Assembly (NCBI RefSeq): GCF_017313085.1
Contig: NZ_JAFLNF010000003.1
Location: 372,001-436,000, forward strand
Origin: Roseibium limicola
Lineage (GTDB): Bacteria > Pseudomonadota > Alphaproteobacteria > Rhizobiales > Stappiaceae
Length of the DNA: 64,000 bases
Reading direction: 5' to 3'
Shown: positions 8,729 through 16,949 of the stretch, piece after piece
Layout: every line of letters begins with the position of its first letter
Numbering within the stretch: the stretch's first letter is position 1
Notes under the pieces: model-generated
What the model saw: the letters and a program-made list of their open reading frames with translations, nothing else
Databases searched by the model: none
Told to the model about the DNA's origin: nothing
Translations under genes and position numbers: made by a program

Positions 8729-9623
8729 AATTCTAGCCGAACCGTCTAGGGCATGTATTCAAAAGATTACTAATCACCTGATTTAACATTACAAAACAGA
8801 ATGAAGCCTATAAAATTGAGCTCCAACCTGACCGCAATGGTATTTTTTCCTTTGTGAAAGCCCTTACTTTACGTCTTCACTTCATGGCATTAGTTTCACT
8901 GTCAATTCTTCCCTGATGGTTCAGCCCATTTTGGAAGGCCAAGTAAAACTGGAACAGTATATTCCACAAATGGCTTGAGATGACGCCATTGATTGAGTGT
9001 AAAAAAATAAACAATCAATGGTTGCAAAAGGGAACTATGGGGAGACAAGGCTCATCCGTCACATCTGCCAAGAGATGTCGGACCTTTGGATCCCCCGCAA
9101 TGGAGATCAACGGAACCCCATCGAACGAAGGCTCAAGGCCATAGGACTTGCCATCATCAAACTTTAACAACCTCCACGGACAGCGCGCTTGCTCTCAGCA
9201 ACAACGCTGTCACTGAACAAGAGGGCAAAGTTTTATGCTCCGGTCGCTAGGGACTGGAACAAGATGAAAGCAAGTACCGAAGCAGACCCTTTCAGGCATG
9301 CAGTCTCTCCTCCCGTTCGGAGGTAAGACATCCTTTATGGCGACCATAGAGGTGGCGCTCTCAGTCAGAGCTCCCCTTTGGTCAACATGAGACTGCTTAC
9401 CCAAAAGGCCGCCATACTGGAGCGAGATTTGCCGCAGCCGTGGCAATCTCCCGTTATGGCCGTGACCTGTGCATGAGGCTCGGTCGGAGCCCAGTGCCAA
9501 GTGTGATCTTGAACACGGCAAAGCCAGTCAAACGAACCTGGCAGCCGACAAGAGGTTGTAGGTAAAACCCGCTGGCCTCTTGTTAATCTAGAAAGTTGGG
9601 GTCCGCTACGGGGGACAAATGCA
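8729..9623. other. Gene-poor 895-bp stretch with possible gene remnants
   Basis: No convincing intact gene is seen. The first 330 bases are AT-rich, unlike the neighbours. On the minus strand 9015-9194 is open for 60 codons without a start and reads protein-like (for example LLKFDDGKSYGLEPSFDG). Further up, broken frames include a glycine-rich TGDCHGCGKS that resembles a Walker A loop. These may be pieces of a decayed gene. The last 60 bases hold the promoter region of the GntR gene at 9624. Confidence 0.4.
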
Positions 9624-10412
9624 ATGACAACTGGCTCGACCGGTCTCGACACGCCGATTGACGAGTTTCTATTTTCCGAACTTCTGTTTGACGAGACGCC
9701 CGCTCATTACCGGCGCACTCCAAAGAAATCCCGCGTCGTCTATCAAATACTCAAACGCCGTATTCTTCTTGGTGACCTGACCGAAGAAAGCGCCATTACC
9801 GAACAGGCGCTCGCCCAGAGTTTTTCCTGTTCTCAGGGCACCATCCGAGAGGCCCTGCTCACCCTGCAGGAAGATGGATTGGTAGACCGTCGTGGGTATC
9901 AGGGGACTTATGTCACGCTGACCAGTCCACAGGAGGCAGTCTTGCTTGCGCGACTGCGTCTATCTCTGGAGTTTGAGAGCGTCACGGCAGAGGGAATTGC
10001 CAATTGCACACCCCAGCACATGGACCGCCTGCGCAAACTGGCGAATGCCTATATCGAGGCGCGAGCCCGCGAGGATGTCTATGCCTGCAGCGAGATCGAC
10101 CGTGCGCTGCATATGGCACTTTTCAGTCTAAATAACATGCCAGGTCTCGAACCCGTACTCAGTCGTACCTTGCTGCTCTTGCACCGCCACTCCCTTGCCC
10201 GCCTTCGGGGACGAGTCGAGTGGAAATCGCTGCAGAAAGATCCCCACGGCCCGATCCTCGACGCCTTGGAGAACCGCGACCTTGAGCAAGTGCGGCAACG
10301 GCTGATAGAGCACGTCTCACGCGCCATGCTGATGATGATGCCAGACGTCCATGCCATCGCCATTGCCCCGTCGGACGTGAAATTCGGCATGCTGTCCAAG
10401 AGCACGTCCTGA
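9624..10412 (+). CDS. GntR-family (FadR/FCD type) transcriptional regulator
   Basis: The 262-residue protein has a winged helix at about residues 35-105 (ITEQALAQSFSCSQGTIREA) and a C-terminal FCD-like helical ligand domain. The 30-odd residues before the helix-turn-helix are longer than usual. It runs toward the oligopeptide ABC operon and ends only 27 bp from it, so it may be that operon's regulator, but convergent placement is weak evidence and no matching operator was found in the operon promoter. The effector is unknown. Confidence 0.85.
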   Translation: MTTGSTGLDTPIDEFLFSELLFDETPAHYRRTPKKSRVVYQILKRRILLGDLTEESAITEQALAQSFSCSQGTIREALLTLQEDGLVDRRGYQGTYVTLTSPQEAVLLARLRLSLEFESVTAEGIANCTPQHMDRLRKLANAYIEARAREDVYACSEIDRALHMALFSLNNMPGLEPVLSRTLLLLHRHSLARLRGRVEWKSLQKDPHGPILDALENRDLEQVRQRLIEHVSRAMLMMMPDVHAIAIAPSDVKFGMLSKSTS

Positions 10413-10439
10413 CCGGGCACCCGTGCGCGCCGACAAACC

Positions 10440-12080
10440 TCAGCTGGCGCGTGCGGTTGCGGTCATAAAGGCAGCCCGGATCAGCTCCTTCGTGTAATCC
10501 TGCTGGGGCGCCTCAAAAATATGCGAGGTCGCCCCAGCCTCTACAACCTTGCCGTTTCTCATGACCATCACTGTGTCAGCCATGGCACGCACCACGGCGA
10601 GATCATGAGAAATGAACACATAGGTCAGGCCGTGCTCTTCCTGTAGCTTGCGCAAAAGGTCGACGATCTGCTTTTGCACGGTCCGGTCGAGAGCCGACGT
10701 CGGCTCATCCAGCACCACAAGCTTCGGTTTGAGGACCATCGCCCGCGCAATCGCAATTCGTTGACGCTGCCCACCGGAAAACTCATGCGGATATCGATTG
10801 CGCATCACCGGATCAAGCGCCACCTCTTCCAGAGCCTGCGCCGCACGGCGGTCGCGATCCTTACCGGACAGCTCGGTTGCATGCACCTTCAGCCCTTCGG
10901 AGATGATCTGACCGACCGTGAGCCGCGGACTCAAGGATCCAAAAGGATCCTGAAACACCAATTGAAGATCCTTGCGCAGCGGACGCATTTCCTGACGCGA
11001 CAGCCCGACTATCTGGCGACCATTGAGCATCACGCGGCCATCTGAGGGGAGCAAGTTCAGCAGAGCTCTTCCCAACGTCGATTTTCCAGATCCGCTTTCC
11101 CCCACGATACCCAAGGTCTGTCCTGTGCGCAGCGAGAAGGAAACATCATCGACCGCGCGTAGAAGGTGGGGGGCAGAGAAGAACCCGGTGTCGAGTGCAA
11201 ACTCGACCGAGATCTTCTGCGCCTCCAGCAGGATCTGCGCATCAGCCTTCACAGGCAGCTTTGCCCCTTCAGGCTCGGCGTCCAGCAACATCCTCGTGTA
11301 AGGCTGCGATGGGGTGTCGAAGATCTGCGCCGTACCGCCCTCTTCCACCACCTCGCCATTCTTCATGACGTACACCCGATCGGCAATCTGGCGGACAATG
11401 CCGAGATCGTGGGTAATAAAGATAACAGCCATGCCGAGCCGGGTTTGCAGCTCTTTCAACAAAACCAGGATCTGAGCCTGAGTGGTGACGTCCAGCGCCG
11501 TGGTTGGCTCATCCGCAATCAACACGTCCGGATCATTGGCAAGCGCCATAGCGATCATTACACGCTGCCGTTGACCACCGGACATCTCATGCGGGTAGGC
11601 TTTGATCTTGTGCTCCGGCTCGGGAATATTGACCAGTTTCAACAGGTCCAGCGCCTTGGCATGTGCTGCCTTCCAAGACAATCCGCCATGGACAACCATC
11701 GGCTCCGCAAGCTGACGTCCGATGGTGTAGAGAGGATCCAGTGAGGTCATCGGCTCCTGGAAGATCATCGTGATCTTCTTGCCGCGCACCTGATTCAGCT
11801 GGCGGATCGACAACCCCAGCAGATTTCGGTCTTCGTAGATCACGGTTCCGCCGGTGCGACCGTTGGAGGCCAGGAGCCCCATCGCCGCCATCATCGCCTG
11901 GCTTTTGCCGGATCCGCTTTCACCGACGATGGCGACGGTTTCTCCCCGTGCAACATGAATATCGACACCGCGGACCGCATGGACTGGGCCTGTCGGCGTC
12001 TCGAAATCGACCGTCAGGTCCTTGATCTCAAGAACTGTCTCGTTGCTCAGCTGCAGATTTGAAGAGTGTGCTTCAGTCAT
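10440..12080 (-). CDS. Oligopeptide ABC transporter, fused double ATPase subunit
   Basis: The 546-residue product contains two complete ABC ATPase domains in one chain, equivalent to DppD plus DppF. The first has GESGSGKS, MSGGQRQR and LIADEPT; the second has GESGSGKST, FSGGQRQRIAIARA and VLDEPTSALD. Each is followed by the short oligopeptide-family C-terminal extension. It powers import by the two adjacent permeases. The start is uncertain: GTG 12095 overlaps the permease stop as GTGA, but ATG 12080 has the best-spaced ribosome site (GAGGGG, 7 bases) and is used here; ATG 12086 lies between. All motifs are intact. Confidence 0.9.
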   Translation of the reverse strand: MTEAHSSNLQLSNETVLEIKDLTVDFETPTGPVHAVRGVDIHVARGETVAIVGESGSGKSQAMMAAMGLLASNGRTGGTVIYEDRNLLGLSIRQLNQVRGKKITMIFQEPMTSLDPLYTIGRQLAEPMVVHGGLSWKAAHAKALDLLKLVNIPEPEHKIKAYPHEMSGGQRQRVMIAMALANDPDVLIADEPTTALDVTTQAQILVLLKELQTRLGMAVIFITHDLGIVRQIADRVYVMKNGEVVEEGGTAQIFDTPSQPYTRMLLDAEPEGAKLPVKADAQILLEAQKISVEFALDTGFFSAPHLLRAVDDVSFSLRTGQTLGIVGESGSGKSTLGRALLNLLPSDGRVMLNGRQIVGLSRQEMRPLRKDLQLVFQDPFGSLSPRLTVGQIISEGLKVHATELSGKDRDRRAAQALEEVALDPVMRNRYPHEFSGGQRQRIAIARAMVLKPKLVVLDEPTSALDRTVQKQIVDLLRKLQEEHGLTYVFISHDLAVVRAMADTVMVMRNGKVVEAGATSHIFEAPQQDYTKELIRAAFMTATARAS

Positions 12081-12091
12081 TGTCATGCCCC

Positions 12092-13252
12092 TCACCGATC
12101 CTTCGGGTCCAGCGCATCGCGCAGGCCATCACCGATGAAGTTCAAGGCGAACAACGTAGAGGTCAGGAAAATGGAGGGAAAAATCAACATCCAGTAGGCG
12201 CCCTGCAGATTGCGCGCGCCCTCTGAAATGAGAACGCCCCAGCTTGTCATCGGCTCCTGCACTCCAAGTCCAAGGAAGGACAGAAAACTCTCCAACAGGA
12301 TGACCTTGGGCACCAGCAACGTCATGTAGACGACCACTGGTCCCAGCGTATTGGGAATGACATGCCGACGCAGGATGCCGCCATCTGAAACACCCATCGC
12401 TTCGGCTGCCTGAACATATTCCTGGCGTTTGATGGTCAGGGTCTGGCCGCGCACGATGCGCGCCATGTCGAGCCACTCGACGGCGCCGACGGCGATGAAC
12501 ATCAGCACGAAATTTCGTCCGAAGAAGACCACCAACATGATGACGAAGAAGATGAACGGCAGTGAATAGAGAACGTCGACAACACGCATCATCGACTGAT
12601 CGACCCGCCCTCCCAGATAGCCCGAGGTTGCACCATACACCACGCCGATAGCGATCGCGACGATGGTCGCCAGCAGACCGATGGTCAGAGATACCCGACC
12701 GGCAATGAACGTCCGAGTCATCAAATCGCGGCCGTTGCTGTCCGTGCCGAAATAGAAATGCACGAAAGCAATATCAGCCTGCATGACCGCGCTCTTCCCA
12801 TCCTCGGAAAAGTCGCCGAGCGTTGCTCCGGAGAACATGTCGCTGCGGTCGGCATAGCGGACAATACGCGGATCGATCTCCCGCTTAGACGTGACTATAG
12901 CCGTCACGACGTTGCCCGTGCGCTCAAAGCTGTCGATGGAAACGCGCGCGCGCTTCAACAAGCTGCGGAACGCCGGCTCAACCTCGTCTTCGGCAGGATA
13001 AGCCGAGAGGCTAGCGGGAACCTTGACGTAATCGCGGTAGACCTTGTCGAAGGGATGAGGCGACAGCATCGGACCCAGAATCGAAATGATAGTGATCAGA
13101 ACCAGAACGCAGAGGCTAGCCATGGCGGCTCTGTTGGCCAACAGTCGATCACGTGCATCATCCCAAAGGGATCGCCCGCGCACTTCCTGATGTACTGCAG
13201 GATCGCCATGGGGCTGGTCTGGCGGTGTCTGAGGAGAGCTGATGGTACTCAT
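12092..13252 (-). CDS. Oligopeptide ABC transporter permease, DppC/OppC type
   Basis: The 386-residue inner-membrane protein has six helices and the family loop FGTDSNGRDL, with the EAA motif for ATPase contact around QAAEAMGVSDGGILRRHVIPN. About 105 residues separate the first helix (42-62) from FGTDSNGRD (168-176), clearly more than in E. coli DppC or OppC. That extra periplasmic segment is hydrophilic and may contact the binding protein. A strong TAAGGAGG precedes the ATG. It follows the DppB-type gene by 15 bp and touches the ATPase gene downstream. Confidence 0.9.
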   Translation of the reverse strand: MSTISSPQTPPDQPHGDPAVHQEVRGRSLWDDARDRLLANRAAMASLCVLVLITIISILGPMLSPHPFDKVYRDYVKVPASLSAYPAEDEVEPAFRSLLKRARVSIDSFERTGNVVTAIVTSKREIDPRIVRYADRSDMFSGATLGDFSEDGKSAVMQADIAFVHFYFGTDSNGRDLMTRTFIAGRVSLTIGLLATIVAIAIGVVYGATSGYLGGRVDQSMMRVVDVLYSLPFIFFVIMLVVFFGRNFVLMFIAVGAVEWLDMARIVRGQTLTIKRQEYVQAAEAMGVSDGGILRRHVIPNTLGPVVVYMTLLVPKVILLESFLSFLGLGVQEPMTSWGVLISEGARNLQGAYWMLIFPSIFLTSTLFALNFIGDGLRDALDPKDR

Positions 13253-13267
13253 ATCAAGTTCTCCTCC

Positions 13268-14191
13268 TTAATCGTAGCGGACACGGGGATCGAGCAACGC
13301 ATAGATCAGATCCACCATGAGATTGAAGAGAATGACGAAGCAGGCCACGACCACGACAGTGCCCATGACAAGCGTGTAATCGCGGTTGAGAGCGCCTTGC
13401 ACAAAATAGCGACCTATGCCGGGAATACCGAAGATCGTCTCCACCACCACAGATCCGGTCAGCAGGGCAGCGGCAGCCGGGCCAAGATAGGAGACCACCG
13501 GCAGGATCGCACCGCGCAAGGCATGCACGACAATGACCAGCCATGTGGTCAGACCATACGCTCGGGCGGTTCGCACATGATTGGAGCGCAGGGCCTCGAT
13601 CATCGAGCCTCGCGTCAGGCGTGCAACGACCGCCACCTGCGGCAAAGCCAGAGTGATCACCGGCAGGATCGCATTGACGAATTTTCCGCCGTTCCAGCCA
13701 CCGACAGGTAACCACCCGAGCCAGCCCCCCAGTGTCAGCGTCAAAATGGGAGCGATCACGAAATTCGGGACTGTCACACCAAGGGTAGCAGCCGTCATGA
13801 CGGAATAATCCGTCATCCTGTTCTGGCGCAGCGCGGCAATGACACCGAGAGTCCCCCCGACCACGAAGGCGAGGCACAAAGCGCTCAAGCCCAGCTGGAT
13901 GGAGATCGGCAGGCTCTCGGCAAACAATTCGTTGATCGAGAAATCGCGGAAATAGAAACTCGGCCCGAAGTCGAGAACCGCGATGCTTTTCAGATAGATC
14001 AGGTATTGGTTCCAGAGCGGCTCATCCAGATGATAGATCCGGTTGAGGTTCTCCATCACCTTGGCTTCCAGAGGGCGTTCCAGATCGAACGGGCCACCGG
14101 GCGCAATGCGTATGAGAAAGAAGGAGATCGTGACAATCAGGAACAGGGTCGGGATTGCTCCCAAAAGCCGTCCCAGCACATAGCGGTGCAT
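13268..14191 (-). CDS. Oligopeptide ABC transporter permease, DppB/OppB type
   Basis: The 307-residue membrane protein begins MHRYVLGRLLGAIPTLFLIV, the usual start of DppB-type permeases. The frame continues upstream to 14245 with a basic stretch that does not look native, so ATG 14191 is used. Six helices and the RTARAYGL-type EAA region are visible. With the DppC-type partner it forms the membrane channel. A stem-loop at 14316-14347 separates it from the binding-protein gene upstream. Confidence 0.9.
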   Translation of the reverse strand: MHRYVLGRLLGAIPTLFLIVTISFFLIRIAPGGPFDLERPLEAKVMENLNRIYHLDEPLWNQYLIYLKSIAVLDFGPSFYFRDFSINELFAESLPISIQLGLSALCLAFVVGGTLGVIAALRQNRMTDYSVMTAATLGVTVPNFVIAPILTLTLGGWLGWLPVGGWNGGKFVNAILPVITLALPQVAVVARLTRGSMIEALRSNHVRTARAYGLTTWLVIVVHALRGAILPVVSYLGPAAAALLTGSVVVETIFGIPGIGRYFVQGALNRDYTLVMGTVVVVACFVILFNLMVDLIYALLDPRVRYD

Positions 14192-14315
14192 GGCTGTCTT
14201 GCCCTTTGTTTTTATGCGCGCGGTCTTCTGCCGCGTTCTCGTCATGTGTGGATGAGGCGCGTGCTCTGCGCCGTCAGGCGGAACAAGAGAGTTCCGGCCT
14301 GTGCAAGAAAAAGGA

Positions 14316-14347
14316 CAGGACCGGCGAAGCTGCCCTCACCGGTCCTG
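14316..14347 (-). other. Stem-loop (attenuator-like) between binding-protein and permease genes
   Basis: A perfect 9-bp stem, CAGGACCGG (14316-14324) with CCGGTCCTG (14339-14347), is followed on the minus strand by TCCTTTTTC. It is positioned 10 bases after the binding-protein stop. It could act as a partial terminator and as a 3' stabiliser, giving more binding protein than permease. Confidence 0.65.
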
Positions 14348-14356
14348 ACACCATAT

Positions 14357-15943
14357 TTACTCGGAAACGCTCATCCAACGGCTCAGGTGGACATTGAGAA
14401 GATTGTCCTCGAAGCCCTGCAGTTTGTCAGAGACCAGGTTCATTGAGCTGTAGTACAGCAGCGGAATGAAGGGCAGATCGCGCATGAAGATGGCTTCCGC
14501 CTGTTTCAGGATCGCAGCACGCTTCTCCAGATCGACCGTCGTTGCTGCTTCATCCATCAGAGCGTCATACTCTTCATTGCTGTAGCGGGCGTAATTGAAC
14601 CCGTCGTTATCGCTTTCGACCATGAACAGGAAGTTCTGCGGATCGGAATAATCACCGATCCAGCCAGCACGGGCGACATCAAAGTCTCCTCGGTCGCGCA
14701 GCATGGCGTAGTGGGTCTTGGTGTCGGTGTTGATCAGCTCCACATCGACGCCCAGCGGCTTCCACATGTCGGCAATTGCAACTGCCGTGTTCTTGTGATT
14801 TTCCGATGTATTGTAGTTAATCCTCAGATGCAGCGGATTGCTTTCATCGTAGCCGGCGGCTTCCAAGAGCTCACGAGCCTTGTCCTCGCGGTCGATGATC
14901 GACATGTCCTTGTAGTCGGCGTAGGCGGGCTCGCCATAATTGCCGATCCCTGGTGGAACAAACGAATATCCCGCCACCATGGTGCCACCCCAGATCTCAT
15001 CTGCGAGGAACTCGCGATCAATCGCCATCGACAGCGCCTGACGGACTTCTGGTTTATCGAGGCCTTCGGACTCATGGTTCAACGCGTAATAATAGGTGCC
15101 CAGGTACGGCGCCACGCGGAACTGATCGCCGAGCTCCTTTTTCATGAAGTCGACCTGTTCGGTCGGGGCATCATTGTTGGAGTCCAGCTCACCAGCCTGA
15201 AAACGACGCAATGCAGCACCACGGTCTTCCGTTGGATAGAAGTAGACTGTGTCGATCTTCACGTCGGCCGCATGATGGAAATTCGGGTTCTTGGTGACTT
15301 TCACATGCGCGTTCGGAATAAATTCCGCCAGCGTGAACGGGCCGTTGGTGACGATGTTCTCTGCCTTGACGAAATCCGAGCCGAATTCTTCCACTGTGGC
15401 CGGATGAACCGGCAGGCCCGTCTGGTGGCCAAGAAGGTCGATGAAATACGGCGTTGCGGAGGCCAGCTTGATTTCAAGCGTATGATCGTCGATCGCCTTG
15501 ACCGCCAATTCCTCGACCGGCTTCTCGCCCTTGTTCACGGCCTCTGCATTCAGGATCGGATACAGAACACTGGCGTATTTTGCGCCTGTCTCCGGAGTCA
15601 TGATGCGACGCAGAGAGTACTCGAAATCGCCTGCGACGACCGGGTCGCCATTCGACCATTTTGCATCTTCACGCAGATTGAAGGTGTAGGTGGTGCCGTC
15701 TTCGGAGACCGTCCAGTCCTTGGCAACACCCGGAATGATCTTGCCTTCTGCGCTGTAGGACACCAGGCCCTCGTACATGTCGCGCAGGATATGGGATTCA
15801 TAAACGGTCGATGTCTTGTGCTGATCCAGCGTTTCCGGATCGGCGGCGTTGCCGCGATGATAGACCATCTCGGCAGACGCGCCGAGGCTGGTCGCAGTCA
15901 GGAGCGCAGCTGCCAGCGCCGTGACCCTCAAGGAATTCAACAT
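14357..15943 (-). CDS. Oligopeptide ABC transporter periplasmic binding protein, OppA type
   Basis: The 528-residue product has a signal peptide (residues 1-24, ending LGASA) and the family-5 solute-binding fold seen in OppA and MppA, with opening motif GNAADPETLDQHKTSTVYES and the central segment LREDAKWSNGDPVVAGDFEY. No lipobox Cys is present, so it should be a soluble periplasmic receptor. It is first in a five-component operon of receptor, two permeases and a double ATPase. The ribosome site GAGGGGAG precedes the ATG. Oligopeptides, including murein peptides, are the most likely ligands. Confidence 0.92.
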   Translation of the reverse strand: MLNSLRVTALAAALLTATSLGASAEMVYHRGNAADPETLDQHKTSTVYESHILRDMYEGLVSYSAEGKIIPGVAKDWTVSEDGTTYTFNLREDAKWSNGDPVVAGDFEYSLRRIMTPETGAKYASVLYPILNAEAVNKGEKPVEELAVKAIDDHTLEIKLASATPYFIDLLGHQTGLPVHPATVEEFGSDFVKAENIVTNGPFTLAEFIPNAHVKVTKNPNFHHAADVKIDTVYFYPTEDRGAALRRFQAGELDSNNDAPTEQVDFMKKELGDQFRVAPYLGTYYYALNHESEGLDKPEVRQALSMAIDREFLADEIWGGTMVAGYSFVPPGIGNYGEPAYADYKDMSIIDREDKARELLEAAGYDESNPLHLRINYNTSENHKNTAVAIADMWKPLGVDVELINTDTKTHYAMLRDRGDFDVARAGWIGDYSDPQNFLFMVESDNDGFNYARYSNEEYDALMDEAATTVDLEKRAAILKQAEAIFMRDLPFIPLLYYSSMNLVSDKLQGFEDNLLNVHLSRWMSVSE

Positions 15944-16184
15944 GTCGGTCTCCCCTCTTGATTATCGAGTACCAAAACAATGGCAGCACGATTTCACGAG
16001 GCAATCACGCATGCAAGAGCGATAGAGGAGCACAACCCCAAATAAGCATAGGTTCTTTCGAGACCTGCCGCAAACGCTTGATCTCTTGACGACTTTTTTC
16101 CCAAAAGAGAGCTCGGGAAGAAAAATATTCCTCAGACTTTCAAGCTCTTTGTAGCCGTTGTTCCATAAGACGACACCACGTGCC

Positions 16185-16637
16185 CTAACGACACCGGCGA
16201 ACTTTGCCACCATAAGTTACATAAGTGCCGGTTCGCGGGTTGAAGGACCGATACTTGCGAGCGCAATAGGCAATCCATTCGGGCGTGCCAGGTGCAGCAC
16301 GATAATGAACCCGTGGTGGGGCATAATAAACTGGAGGTGGGGCCATATAGCGTACGCGCGGCGGGGCGTAATAAATCGGTCCATTATACCGTGGCCCTCG
16401 ATAGGGCTCGTAATAGCGTGGCCCAGCCATCGCAGACCCGGCAATGGCACCAGCTGCAAAGCCTATGATCCCGGCTGCTGCGGCGGCCCCGCCATTGCGG
16501 TGCCAGCGCTTGCCGGCTTCCGCATTCGTCGTAGTGCCCAAGGTCGTCCCAGCCAGCATCAGCAACGCCAGTCCAAGCTTCACTGCGCTTCCGATATGCC
16601 AATGCCACTTCAATTTAGCGATCCCACGTTCCAACAT
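16185..16637 (-). CDS. BA14K-family exported protein
   Basis: The 150-residue product has a signal-like hydrophobic segment (about residues 16-38), a glycine/alanine-rich second hydrophobic stretch, a Tyr/Pro-rich repeat region (YYAPPRV twice) and a C-terminal BA14K domain ending YCARKYRSFNPRTGTYVTY plus a closing Arg-Cys motif. BA14K proteins of Hyphomicrobiales are small surface or periplasmic proteins, described in Brucella as lectin-like and immunoreactive. ATG 16637 follows GGAGGAGAGG, so the longer frame to 16676 is rejected. It stands alone, divergent from the ABC-F gene. Confidence 0.85.
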   Translation of the reverse strand: MLERGIAKLKWHWHIGSAVKLGLALLMLAGTTLGTTTNAEAGKRWHRNGGAAAAAGIIGFAAGAIAGSAMAGPRYYEPYRGPRYNGPIYYAPPRVRYMAPPPVYYAPPRVHYRAAPGTPEWIAYCARKYRSFNPRTGTYVTYGGKVRRCR

Positions 16638-16949
16638 GTCCTCTCCTCCGTTTCGATGCGCTGCCTCACTGCCCATACGTTAACTTTACCACAATCGCTC
16701 GATTTTCGGGACCAGCGAAACATTACAAAAAGGCTGTTGCCTCCGATTACGACTTTCGCCGTTTTGTCAGCGCAATAGCGATCTGTCTGGCCTTTCTGCC
16801 TGAAGGGCGTGGGAATTTGTATGCTGCCCCCACCACCCACACAGGAAGGGGCTTGTATTTTGTCGCTAGCCTCGTATTCCTCTGCTGCTAAACGGGCTGC
16901 CGATCGCTTGAAGCAGGCGCTGCCCTTCGACCACATGCACAAGGTTTTC
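16638..16949. other. Divergent intergenic region between BA14K and ABC-F genes
   Basis: These 312 bases lie between two divergent genes and should hold both promoters. The half near 16680-16740 is relatively AT-rich. A frame continuous with the ABC-F gene reaches back to 16809, but its product is not conserved-looking. No RNA gene or repeat was recognised. Confidence 0.5.

Noticed and set aside
9210-9652. Minus-strand frames in the gene-poor region containing TGDCHGCGKS
   Set aside because: The loop resembles Walker A, but the frame has no supporting motifs and breaks soon after, so no ATPase or transposition protein is called.
14711-15961. Plus-strand frame of 416 codons opposite the OppA-type gene
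   Set aside because: Long antisense frames are common opposite GC-rich genes; the minus strand has a clear signal peptide and family motifs, the plus strand none.
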